DNA from: Synura sp. LO234KE
Lineage: Eukaryota > Sar > Synurophyceae > Synurales > Mallomonadaceae
DNA: 15,423 nt
NCBI GenBank assembly: GCA_015143735.1
Contig: VKHC01000209.1
Span: 1-15,423 of the forward strand
Reading direction: 5' to 3'
How positions within the stretch are numbered: the stretch's first letter is position 1; each line of letters starts with the position of its first letter. Below the pieces are notes generated by a model, which was not told the DNA's origin, did no database searches, and was given only the letters and a program-made list of their open reading frames with translations. Shown here piece by piece: positions 1 to 7,730 of this stretch. The position numbers and the translations under genes are program-made.

Positions 1-690
1 TTAGGGAGCACGGTGTTCCTAATCTGATATCGATAAATTGTCGCCCTTTGTGTTCTTCTTCGTTAAGTATAATTCCCTTATCACCAAGACAGGTAGGCGA
101 AAATCAAGTAATTGATACACCAGGTTATCAAATTGTTTCGGGAACAGTAATTTAAAGTGCGGCAGTGGCATTCACCAAATTTTTGATTCTGATCATAGGC
201 GGCCACCAATTGCAATAATCTGAAAATCGCTTTAATCGTTACTTGTACGAATAGATACATAATCCACTGCGGTACATAATACTCCTAAACGAATCCCCGG
301 TCGATGTACAGACTAAATCCATACCTCCGTTACTGCAACTAAATCCGTGTCTAGAGCCTAGCTAGTACTATCAGACTGTTTTCGGCTGCCGAGTACCATA
401 ATTAGCGCACCTATTCTTGCAGAACCAATTCGCTCATACTTCTTAAGATTTTCACCATGAATATCTCCTTGTTACTGATGAGCATGATTCTTGATACCAA
501 ATCGTCAATATCGTGCTCTTAATCTGTTCGGTCACGAACTTTGTATAGGAGCATGAGATGAAACGTCGACGTCGTAAAGAGTTGGCCAAGATTAGTATCC
601 CATCCACCCCGCCCGCTCCATCGCTTTCCTTACCAGGAGCTATTTCCCTCCCACTATGATGTAGTGATTACTAAATAATAGTACATCGGT
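1..690. other. No gene or repeat recognised
   Basis: This AT-rich stretch has stop codons scattered through all six frames. It holds no tandem repeat, RNA-gene hallmark or convincing open frame. I see nothing in it that I can support. Confidence 0.6.
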
Positions 691-706
691 GAACTAAAAC
701 TTATAC

Positions 707-1018
707 TCTATAGAATCGGTGTTGAGTAATCGTAAATAAAGTGGTAGAATGGTCGTAAATAGAATTCTATTTACGGGATCATGAAACGGGCTACGCGCTC
801 AAAAATATAAAGGCACTATAGAAAGAACTCTATATAGAAAACTTCTATAGAGTATTTCTACAGAATCTTTTTGAAGAGTTCTTCTAAAGAATTATACTAT
901 AGAGTATATTTAAAGAGTGAATACTGCGGGATTTTCTGAAGAATCGTTCTATAAAAGGGTTCTAAAGTGTGAGTTCTATAGTTTTTCTATAGAGTTACTC
1001 TATAGAAGGGTTCTAAAG
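707..1018. repeat. Cluster of degenerate TTCTATAGA palindromic words
   Basis: About fourteen variants of the self-complementary word TCTATAGA (for example ttctatagag, actctatagaa, ttctaaagaat, ttctgaagaat) occur in some 310 bp. Spacing is irregular, mostly 12-30 bp, so this is not a simple fixed-period satellite. Because the core is palindromic, the cluster reads the same on both strands. It could be a decayed short satellite or a cluster of binding sites for a dimeric protein; sequence alone does not decide. Confidence 0.6.
754..775. repeat. Perfect 22-bp palindrome
   Basis: The half-site CGTAAATAGAA is followed directly by its exact reverse complement, with no spacer. It lies inside the TCTATAGA cluster. 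Part of the half-site, CGTAAATA, also occurs 23 bp upstream at 731-738. Confidence 0.85.
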
Positions 1019-1528
1019 GGCCGTAAAAAGAGTTGTCCTGAAAATAATAATACGTAAAAGGAGTACGGTAGAATGAGTACTAGCTTTAGTATGTCCGTTG
1101 ATAGGTTGCGGTAAAAATCATCTGTATCATTGATCCCAGTCCTTTTCCATTCTGCCTCAGTCCCATAGTCAACTTTGCGCATTTTGGACTTGCATCATCC
1201 ATATTAAATTTTCTTTCCTGTGAAAGATTTTGTTCCATATAAACGAGAATATACCGAATTTTCAAGACATAACTCTCAATATTTGCATCGTCAGGTTGCC
1301 AAAAAAAACTCTTACATCCTCAGTTTTGGTCGTGATTCTCTCGGATTTTCTCGATAGCGGTGGTGGTATATATAAGAATTTGGCCCTCTAGGAACTCTTT
1401 TTACCGTCTTCTGCTTAGGCTCAGCCCTCATATTACAAATTTCATCTCCAAATCAACTACAAAAATCACGAAACACGTTTTTAAAACAACTGCAAAAATA
1501 TTTTAAATAATCGACAATCAATGCAAGA
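1019..1528. other. AT-rich spacer with one weak minus-strand open frame
   Basis: A minus-strand frame at 1000-1182 gives 60 residues starting MRKVDYGTEAEWKRTG. Its first 25 codons show the purine-N-pyrimidine bias of coding DNA. The frame ends in a low-complexity hydrophobic tail formed by the TCTATAGA cluster, so it is at best a fragment. A TATATATAAG word on the plus strand near 1369 resembles a TATA box but has no gene downstream. The segment before 1529 may be further decayed array DNA, but I could not align it. Confidence 0.3.
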
Positions 1529-2095
1529 GTTTACGGCCAAAACATATCTAGTATTTTACTACTCGACGTCTGCGTAGTTTTTGCTAAGAATTTGCCTAAA
1601 GGCCTCTGGATCTCTGTTATCTAAGCCTTAAAGCGCAGGCGACACTGTTCCCGCCTTTGAGCATAAGCTGTGAAATAAAAAATTGCGAATAGCGAAACCG
1701 GTTTCTCCAACCTATCCAAGATAGTGACCGCCAAGGAGAAAGGAATCCAACAATATTCCTTAAGGCAAATGTTATCCAGGCCTCCGGCCAACTCAACCCT
1801 GTCACAAAGATAAAGTTTTTAATTTTCCTTTCGGTCAAGCTTATTTTGCGCAAAAGTTTTGGTTTGGAGCACAGGTGACACCAACTTGCCTCATAGTACC
1901 AATTTAATCTCTAACTCGAGCAGTTCCGGATAATTTTGTATATTTTAGGGAGGATAGTTATGAAACGCAAGATTATTTTTTTCCGGACCTAAACTCTTCG
2001 CAAAATCACTTTGATGCCAGCTCTGTAATATTCAAGTCGCCAATTCCTACCTCGTTAGATTTTCGGGGCGCTCACAACATTTCTGCGGGAAATTC
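1529..2095 (+). repeat. Diverged, shortened copy of the unit's 3' end (left flank)
   Basis: Colinear blocks match the end of the 5.5-kb unit: gccaaaac at 1536 and 6734; ctaagcctt at 1621 and 6815; a 26-bp block at 1775-1800 and 6971-6996 with 24 identical; ttggagcacag at 1864 and 7085. The spacings are 85/154/89 bp here and 81/156/114 bp in the unit. Between the last block and the start of copy 1 this flank has 232 bp where the unit has 567 bp, so it carries deletions. A shared cctacctcg (2046 and 7466) may be one more anchor. This marks it as an older array member truncated by divergence. Confidence 0.75.
1621..1890 (-). pseudogene. Relic of block B (minus-strand gene), left-flank copy
   Basis: The minus-strand frame from 1890 to the TAG at 1621-1623 has one internal stop (TAA at 1819-1821). 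It carries VLQ...AQN...R..N and then VELAGGLDNICL, the peptides seen in block B of the central units. In the central units the two peptides lie in different frames; here they share one, so this copy better shows the ancestral frame. Codon changes within the core are partly synonymous (GCC/GCT for Ala, GAT/GAC for Asp). No family is recognised. A second reading of the same strand gives a WPEAW peptide, but fewer of its changes are synonymous. Confidence 0.5.
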
Positions 2096-2174
2096 CTTTA
2101 GCCTTTAACGTATACAGACAAATTGGTGAAGCGCTCATCTGGCAGGATTTGGGAGTTCTGAGGAGCGATTTTAA

Positions 2175-3009
2175 CGCATTTCTAATCTCTCCCTCGATCA
2201 ACTATGCCAGACTATTTTAGAGGATTTTGGAGATCTCCAATTGTCAGAGAAGATATTTGATTTTCTGCAGATCTATCATACAACTCCATTAGTTCTTTCG
2301 CAACAATTCGAGGCCCAGCACAGCCTCCCAAAGAAAGTCTTTCATGTTGCAGGTTGCTGTAGATGCAGTTTCATTTTTAATGTGGAGGGGACACTTCGCG
2401 CGTACCAAGAGGAGTGGCTTAATGTGAAGATTTGAGTATATCCCCCAACACTTCTAGATCTAGTACGGCAAGCCCTTCCATGTCTTCCTGCCGCTGCACC
2501 ATCGCTTTCTCGCCTTTAAGCCACAGCGAAAGGCCCAATGGAAAGTTTGCTAGGCCTGCTGGGCTATTTCTCCACAACCCAAATGAACTTAATCGAAAGC
2601 CCTTTTGTGACCTTCGGGGAACCGGAACCTTGGGGCTCCATTATTAATTCTCGCAGGGCCGCTCATTTAACCGATGTGAAGGAGGCGTGGGATCACGCTG
2701 CAAAGTCCTGTGCTGACCACCCCTCGGAGAGCCCCCGTTGTCTTCCCTACTCTACTTTACTGGGAGCACTCAAGCGCGCCTTAGTCCTGTCCCTGAGCTG
2801 GTGGATCCTTTGCCTGGGGAACTCGCACCTTACCGCCCGAGGAGGCAATTTTTGTGCAATCTTTCGTAGCCCCGGTTGCTGCGGAGGAGTGGCCCGAGGA
2901 TCGACTGAGCGCATTGGTGGCACAGGAGGCATCAAAAAGTGTGGAACCGATCACTGGCATCAACATGCCTGACTCAGACTGCTGGCACCCCTGGAGCCGG
3001 CGACTGTGA
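2175..3009 (+). pseudogene. Relic coding block A, copy 1
   Basis: From the TAA at 2172 a plus-strand frame stays open to TGA at 2433-2435, then continues in the same frame through TAA at 2517-2519 to about 2740. Coding character then passes to the next frame (EEAIFVQSF..., WPEDRLSALVAQEAS), which ends at TGA 3007-3009. So it has at least two stops and one frameshift. The first part contains a CCRC cluster (residues about 56-59 from 2175) that could have bound zinc; the second part is acidic. The right-flank copy keeps the equivalents of both parts in one frame (EEA...SPEDN), which supports this reading. It leads into the repeat-encoded region. I do not recognise the family. Confidence 0.4.
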
Positions 3010-3090
3010 GAGCACTCACTCTGCTAGTCCAGCTGAATCATTTCGGAGCGCATCCGTTTAAGGCGGTGCGGAATGTCGTCAGGAACGCCC

Positions 3091-3228
3091 TACCTCAATC
3101 CACGGTGGACCTGGAGTGGCGCCTACATCACCAAAGTTACTTGAAGCCGGAGGAGTCGTTACCTCAATCCACGGTGGACCTGGAGTGGCCCCTACATCAC
3201 CAAAGTTACTTGAAGCCGGAGGAGTCGC
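3091..3228 (+). repeat. Two 69-bp direct repeats, copy 1
   Basis: Copies at 3091-3159 and 3160-3228 differ inside only at 3121 (g) versus 3190 (c), plus the last base. The length equals 23 codons, so a duplication keeps the frame. Each ends in ggaggagtcg, the start motif of the adjoining 39-bp minisatellite. Confidence 0.95.
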
Positions 3229-3905
3229 AGGAGCGCGTGCTGGTCTCCCACCAGACGGAGGAGTCGCATGTGCTTGTTTTCCATCCGACGGAGGAGGCGC
3301 CGGAGAACGACATTGTCTCAACTCTGACGGAGGAGCCGCTGGAGACCGGGCTGGTCTACCTCCGATAGAAGAGTCGCTGGAGAACGTGTTATCTCCCCTC
3401 TGCCGGAGGAGTCGCAGGAGAACGTCCCTGTTTGTCCTTCGACGGAGGAGTCGCACTGGAGAAAGTGTTGACACCTCACTGCCGGAGAAGCCCCCGGAGA
3501 ACGTGCTTACTAAACCTCTGACGAAGGAGTTCCTGGAGAACGTAATTGTCTCCTCTCAGACGGAGGATCCGCTGCCGGTCGTTCTTGTTCGCCCTATGCA
3601 GCCCTACTGAAAACGAGCTTGTTTGCCCTTCAGCGGAGAAGTCGCTGGAGAACGTGCTGACCCCCCTCTGATGGTGAAGTCGCTGGAGAACGTGCTTGCT
3701 TTTTTTAAAAGTAAACTTAGCTTAGCAAGACGTGACAGGCATATAATGCAAGGCACGCATATGAGGCAGATTGGCAAATCCCACGAGGGGTGTGGGCAGG
3801 CGGAGAACGTGCTTGCTAAAACCCTCAGCCGAAGGAGGAGTCGCTGGAGAACGTGCTTATTTTTCCTCAGCCCGGAGAACGTGCTTGTTTGCTTTCCTCC
3901 ATTTG
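3217..3905 (+). repeat. 39-bp coding-type minisatellite, copy 1
   Basis: About fifteen degenerate units carry the core ggaggagtcgctggagaacg followed by tgcttgtt. Unit starts fall near 3217, 3256, 3289, 3328, 3366, 3404, 3443, 3483, 3522, 3561, 3600, 3634 and 3672, mostly 39 bp apart, with 33, 38 and 40-bp exceptions. Two or three more units lie at 3806-3905, after an unrelated insert at about 3698-3805. In the plus frame used by the 5' units the consensus peptide is T-E-E-S-L-E-N-V-L-V-x-P-x. That frame is lost by a 1-bp deletion and a stop near 3366. Other frames are also largely open, giving a proline-rich reading on the minus strand, so the coding frame is inferred. Confidence 0.88.
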
Positions 3906-4458
3906 ACACGTGTCTTCTAAAACTCACTTTTAGCTGATCTTACCTACGAAATATTAATATTGTGCAGAACTCACACTCCTAAGACGCTTTGAATATGAAA
4001 TGTGGCCAGTGTAGAACTTTAAACTATCGTTTAGTTAAGTTGTCCATAACCTACACGCGCTGATCTCCAATCTCTAACTTATCTCAGAAGCAACTTCTGA
4101 GTTTTGTAACTATATCAAAGTGCAAATCACTAGGTACAGATACATGTCAACTAATCGCAACAATTAGTCGCTAAAAGCAGAAATAGGGGCTCAGCGCTTA
4201 AATAAGAAATTTCAACCAAAAATAACTAATTTAAAATTAAAAGTATCATTGAGAGTCAAAAGAACAGGGCGGGGTAAAAAGAAATTGTCATGAGAAGCTA
4301 ACGCTAACGAAAACATTTTTATAATGATATTCTAATGAGGGGAAATGCTCGCGAGTGAGTACACCATTCCTCTTCATTCTACTTGCTGTGCATCTCATCT
4401 AGCTATTCACTGAATTGATGTTTTCACAGAAGAAAACCCCCAAACGTTACTCCTGCAA
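3906..4458. other. AT-rich non-coding spacer, copy 1
   Basis: I see no supportable open frame. Stops are frequent on both strands. The only structure noted is the hairpin at 4083-4101 and a weaker 6-bp inverted repeat (actaat/attagt) at about 4150-4168. Confidence 0.6.
4083..4101. repeat. Short perfect hairpin, copy 1
   Basis: The 8-bp arms ctcagaag and cttctgag are separated by a 3-base loop (caa). No T-tract follows, so there is no reason to call a terminator. Confidence 0.7.
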
Positions 4459-4896
4459 TTATTCCGAACTTTTGGACCAACAAAATAAGAGAATAGCAAC
4501 TTCGAAGGTTAGAAACACTGTCAGAGTCCAAATGTTTAGGGAGAAAGTGAGATACCTCAGGACTTCATTCAAATATATTTTAAGCATCGAATCTCGAGAA
4601 ACGTGGTATTCAGATCCAGGAACTGGGTATAATATTTCAAAACACTCCATCGCCTCAAAAACTGGAATCAAAGCCTCAAACAACTTAATCCTTTCCACTA
4701 TATTGAAGAGAAACACCCTAGTCTTGTGGCTCTCCGCGGATCGCTGTGCAGCGGTTACCTCTTTGCCGGAGCTACTAGCTACAACAAGACCAGAAATCGC
4801 GGCCGCGTCGCTTTCTACCTCAACACTTGTCTCCCCAAGAAGAGCCTCTTGGAGATGCGCCCCGGTGCCACCTTCCAGAACATGTATGAGAACACT
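4459..4896 (-). pseudogene. Block C: longest clean open frame of the unit, copy 1
   Basis: The minus frame between TAA at 4897-4899 and TAA at 4459-4461 has about 145 codons without a stop. The first third is acidic and rich in Ala, Ser and Gly (GETSVEVES, EVTAAQRSAES); the rest is hydrophobic and probably helical (FNIVERIKLFEALIPVFEAM, LNEVLRYLTFSLNIWTLTVF). G is strongly enriched at codon position 1. The right flank holds a diverged homologue at 14054-14254 that keeps H-x4-LxGE and EV..RSAE in the same frame, with mostly third-position changes. That is good evidence this strand was translated. No ATG opens the frame, so it may be an exon or a 5'-damaged gene. The plus-strand frame reading the same codons backwards is shorter. 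Family unknown. Confidence 0.55.
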
Positions 4897-4930
4897 TTAA
4901 AGTAACTATGAATTTTTTTATCCTACTTTC

Positions 4931-4938
4931 CTTATATA
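4931..4938 (-). promoter_or_regulatory. TATA-like box upstream of block C, copy 1
   Basis: The minus strand reads TATATAAG, a close match to the eukaryotic TATA consensus, about 35 bp before the start of the block C frame. The first ATG downstream (4883-4881) opens a different frame of 22 codons, so a small indel would be needed to link it to block C. Chance occurrence in AT-rich DNA is possible. Confidence 0.25.
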
Positions 4939-5329
4939 GCCATGTGGTAGTTGGAAGCGTAGCGAAGTGCAAAGTGTGCGAGTGTAGCGTAGTAGCAAAA
5001 CAAAATAAAATGGAGTACCAGCGTATCTAACTGCAAAATTGGCCGTTGATTTCGGATAGCTCCTAACAGGTATATAGCAGTGTACAGGATACTAGTAAAT
5101 AGCCTATGCAGCTAGCAATGCTGCAACAAGTATCCCTGTGAAACAGCCGAGCCTGGCCGTAAAGAAGATAATCACAAGGGTTCAGCGGGTTGATCGTATT
5201 AAGAACGTTACTCTATACCCTCACCACTATCACAAGAAGCGATCCCAACTACTAGAGGAAGAAGGATGCTAGGTGAAGTAAAGATACGCAAGAGGCTTGC
5301 AGCAGAAGCAAGAGTTGATGCACTGCCGA

Positions 5330-5373
5330 GTAAGTGGGACATTCCCGCCAGAGATAGCTAGTTTAACTTGCAG
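5330..5373 (+). other. Intron-like segment 1 in block D, copy 1
   Basis: The segment begins GTAAGT, a consensus donor, and ends TTTAACTTGCAG, a good acceptor; it is 44 nt long. It contains the TAG at 5359-5361. Splicing would join the frame with codons ending at 5329 to the frame starting at 5374 (AAG TAT TTC). The upstream partner frame has stops at 5270 and 5279, so the gene model is incomplete. Confidence 0.35.
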
Positions 5374-5405
5374 AAGTATTTCGATATGAATAAGGAGGAG
5401 AGAAG

Positions 5406-5454
5406 GTCTAAGGAAGGTCTGAGGTGCCTAATTTTATCTGATTAAAATTTTCAG
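5406..5454 (+). other. Intron-like segment 2 in block D, copy 1
   Basis: The acceptor is AAATTTTCAG at 5445-5454. The donor is GTCTAA at 5406 (49 nt) or GTGCCT at 5424 (31 nt). Either choice removes the TAA at 5443-5445 and moves the reading frame exactly onto the downstream open frame at 5455-5620, since both lengths are 1 modulo 3. The TTTTCAG end resembles nematode-type acceptors, which is suggestive only. Confidence 0.4.
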
Positions 5455-6394
5455 AGGGACATTCAGACAAGAAAGGCTCTATATGGGTACATCAAGCTAC
5501 TGGGAGGCACTTAAGGAATATGCATACTCACCTTTGAGAGTGAAAGAGTTCTGCAGCGCTATGTACAGTGGTATGCAATTGCTACCAGATCATCGCAGAT
5601 GGCCACGTGGAACTATTTACTGAAACACAGTGGAACAGTATTGTTGAGTCCCCCCTTCGACGGAGTTGGAGAAAGTACTATACTCTTACGACACCTCCGA
5701 CACCTGTGTTTGACAAACTATGGAGTGGAGCTCCGGTGAAATTTGACCCGTACGGACTCGTTAAAGAGAAGAATCCTCGTCTGTGGAGAGCGCTTGTGAG
5801 TAAGAGTGCTCCTTCGGTGACGTTCTTCTACAAGATATTACCCAGCAGATGTGGTTGAAAACCCTGTTAAACCTGCCGTGATAAGAGAAAGGGTGGCATC
5901 TGAGTGTGCTGCCCCGGGATAGAGTCCGGTGAACAACCTCAACGAGGTCTTGATTTTTTATCTACGACGAGGTTTAGAATACTACAACAACCCGGAGCAT
6001 GAGCTAATAGATGAATTCGAAGCGACAGTTGAGCAGACCTTTGACTGTTGGAATAGGAACTTAGAGTTCTATAAACTCCAGTTCTCTTACAAACAGAGGT
6101 GGTTCAAATGTCGAAATGCAGATCGGTGGAGAGGTCGTGAAGCCAAGGATAACGGCAAACGGATCTGTTCTTATTATAAGAGAACTAGGAGAAGAAACTG
6201 GACTTTACTCTTCAGACTACATCATATTCTACTTTTAGAAGCAATATTCTCATATGCATCAGAACCGTAGAGTTGTGCTGAACGGCAATTGTACTTCAAT
6301 GATCAGAGATTACTTCAGTGTTATGGGAGGCAACACACCTGATCCGAGTAAGCAGGTGGTTGTGAATTGGAGGCCTGTTCCTATTATTTCGGCA

Positions 6395-6814
6395 AGGCAC
6401 ATTAGTCGATATATAACGGAAACGTTCCTTGCTATTGTAGACCTGGAAGGTATTTTTTCCGCAATTGATTATTCATCTTTGTTGATAAAGTTGATGAAAT
6501 ATCTCTCAACTGTTATCATCCAAGACTTATATAGTTCAAAAATCATCCTAGACTTACTGTCCAACAGTTCTCGTATAATAGCACACCGCCTTTCCTGTTC
6601 CCTACGCGCCATCTTGTATTGTATATTGCTGTATCGTTCTGATCAAACCCTTCCTTTTCCAATTGCATATGGTACTGTGGGGATATTGTGTCGTCTAACT
6701 ATCAACCTCCCAGCTGGTTTTGTGCGCTACAGCGCCAAAACAAAGTGCTTTACTACTTGGCTTCCAATAAGTTTTGCTCATGAGTTTAGTTAGAAGCCCT
6801 CTGATCACAGTTTT
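6395..6814. other. AT-rich spacer between blocks D and B, copy 1
   Basis: A plus-strand frame runs on from block D to 6793, but after about 6394 its composition becomes Ile/Leu/Ser-rich with no codon bias. I take it as read-through into non-coding DNA. Its last 80 bp align with the left flank (1529-1620). Confidence 0.4.
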
Positions 6815-7165
6815 CTAAGCCTTCAAAAGCATAGGCGACGGAGATCTCAGCTTTTAGTGTCTGCTCAAATGGAAAAACGTGACCAGCAAAACCAGAATCT
6901 CTGACCTATTACAAATTTCGACCCTCAAAGTGAAAGTAAGCGGGTGTTTCTCAAGAGGGAAACAAGGTGGTCCAGGCCTCCAGCCAACTGAACCCTGACA
7001 GCAACAAAATGCTTTGTATTCCGACCAGCCAACTATTATAGAATTCACATTTCGACCAATCAGATTTTGAGCAACAATTAATTCTTGGAGCACAGTATGG
7101 ATGCTGACTGTGAATCTTGATTCTTTGCAAAATTGCTCTGGCGACAATCCATCGCTATTCAACAT
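6815..7165 (-). pseudogene. Relic coding block B, copy 1
   Basis: The minus strand starts with ATG at 7165-7163 (MLNSDGLSPEQFCKES) and reads VLQELIVAQNLIGRNVN. It then shifts frame near 7000 to VQLAGGLD and is closed by stops. The left flank shows VLQ...AQN...R..N and VELAGGLDNICL in one frame at the matching place, and an inverted fragment at 14788-14820 shows VQAGGLYCICL. Three diverged copies retaining this peptide, with Ala and Asp codons changed synonymously, argue for past coding. The family is not recognised. Confidence 0.45.
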
Positions 7166-7620
7166 TCCTGCTTCTAACTTTTACAGATTTCAAGTTTGGC
7201 GAAAGCGTCCCCAATCAAAAGTCTTGTGGTGCTCATTAGCAAGAGATTCCGGCAGATTAGAATATCTCGTGTTTTGGGATGATGCGGACCAAGCCAGAAA
7301 AAGATTACGAGTGTTTATGTTGTTTCGACTCATCCGAATTTAGCTTTGACGAGAAATCCTCAACCGTTTTAGTCAGAATATATTACTTTGGCGATGAGTA
7401 AGAGTTCTTTGGCAAATTCAAGGAATTGCCATAGAGGCGGTTTGGGAACAATATATGACATTCTCCCTACCTCGAGGAGTTTGTTGAAAACATTCCACAA
7501 AAGGCTTTCACATCGCATACCTTGCTCCAACCACTTATATGTTGCATCACGTTTTTTCTAGCAACAGCGTACCACCGCATGCCACTTCTTGTACGCCACA
7601 GCTGCTACGTGCGAGGAGGT
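7101..7620 (+). other. Weak plus-strand open frames at the unit's 3' end, copy 1
   Basis: An 80-codon frame at 7101-7343 (for example FWDDADQARKRLRVFMLFR) overlaps the start of block B on the other strand. A following frame gives FSFDEKSSTVLVRIYYFGDE, then stops in-frame at about 7399, 7432 and 7457. There is some coding bias but no outside comparison that supports either frame. The left flank lacks much of this interval. Confidence 0.2.
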
Positions 7621-7641
7621 TGATTATTCAGATTTCTCTTT

Positions 7642-7651
7642 AAATTCTGGA
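7642..7651. other. 10-bp linker at the unit-unit junction
   Basis: The sequence aaattctgga lies between identical copies and is absent at the left edge. Its first six bases also occur at the left edge (ggaaattcc, 2089-2095). The linker and following bases (tctggactttagc, 7646-7658) match the right edge (tcttgacttcagc, 13202-13214) at 11 of 13 positions. It looks like a mosaic of the two outer junctions. Confidence 0.7.
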
Positions 7652-7730
7652 CTTTAGCCTTTAACGTATACAGACAAATTGGTGAAGCGCTCATCTGGCA
7701 GGATTTGGGAGTTCTGAGGAGCGATTTTAA

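Larger units (their letters stand above)
5099..6394 (+). pseudogene. Relic coding block D, intron-like segments present, copy 1
   Basis: Successive plus-strand frames show purine-N-pyrimidine codon bias. They are 5099-5269 (basic, KKIITRVQRVDRIKNV), 5266-5358, 5374-5405, 5455-5620 (EALKEYAYSPLRVKEFCSAM), a frame at 5568-5858 (VFDKLWSGAPVKFDPYGLV), 5929-6080 (ELIDEFEATVEQTFDCWNRN) and about 6070-6394 (NGSVLIIRELGEETGL, NCTSMIRDYFSVMGGNTPDP; TAG at about 6236). Two stops fall inside intron-like segments, but other stops and frameshifts remain, so I call it a pseudogene. Small in-frame remnants suggest one protein of roughly 400 residues. I do not recognise the fold or family. Confidence 0.4.
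2096..7641 (+). repeat. 5546-bp tandem unit, copy 1
   Basis: Every block compared here recurs 5556 bp downstream at constant offset, implying no indels. I noticed no substitution. Identity starts at 2096/7652 (2095 c versus 7651 a) and stops after 7641/13197. I see no terminal inverted repeats, long terminal repeats or target-site duplication at the ends. The unit contains blocks A (+), C (-), D (+) and B (-), plus a minisatellite. Because the coding blocks are already broken while the copies are identical, the duplication is much younger than the decay of the genes. Confidence 0.97.

Noticed and set aside
2340-2380. CCRC cluster as a viral oncoprotein-like or RING zinc site
   Set aside because: No second CxxC at a proper distance, and the right-flank counterpart (HCSIC) sits in a different frame from the rest of the block.
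3079-3474. Proline-rich minus-strand frame through the minisatellite (also 3604-3927)
   Set aside because: A 39-bp repeat lacking stops is open in several frames; the peptide has no independent support.
4083-4101. Hairpin as a transcription terminator
   Set aside because: No T-run follows on either strand and the context is eukaryotic.
4415-4900. 161-codon plus-strand open frame, and a second plus-strand frame (ALRGSLCSGYLFAGAT) ending at about 4903
   Set aside because: The second reads block C codons in antisense register and meets a stop halfway; the 161-codon frame has no codon bias. Conservation with the right flank supports the minus strand.
5700-5850. Slight resemblance of a block D segment, and of the 5.5-kb unit size, to parvovirus-like elements
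   Set aside because: Only a loose pattern. No helicase Walker motif, no terminal hairpins at the unit ends and no clear capsid motif were seen.
6149-6220. RELGEETGL resembling a Nudix box
   Set aside because: The upstream Gly and Glu required at fixed spacing in the Nudix signature are absent, and the surrounding residues do not fit the fold.
6960-7000. tRNA-derived SINE, because the reverse strand reads gggttcagttgg, like a B box
   Set aside because: No A box at the right distance, no A-rich tail, and the conserved part behaves as codons in three copies.
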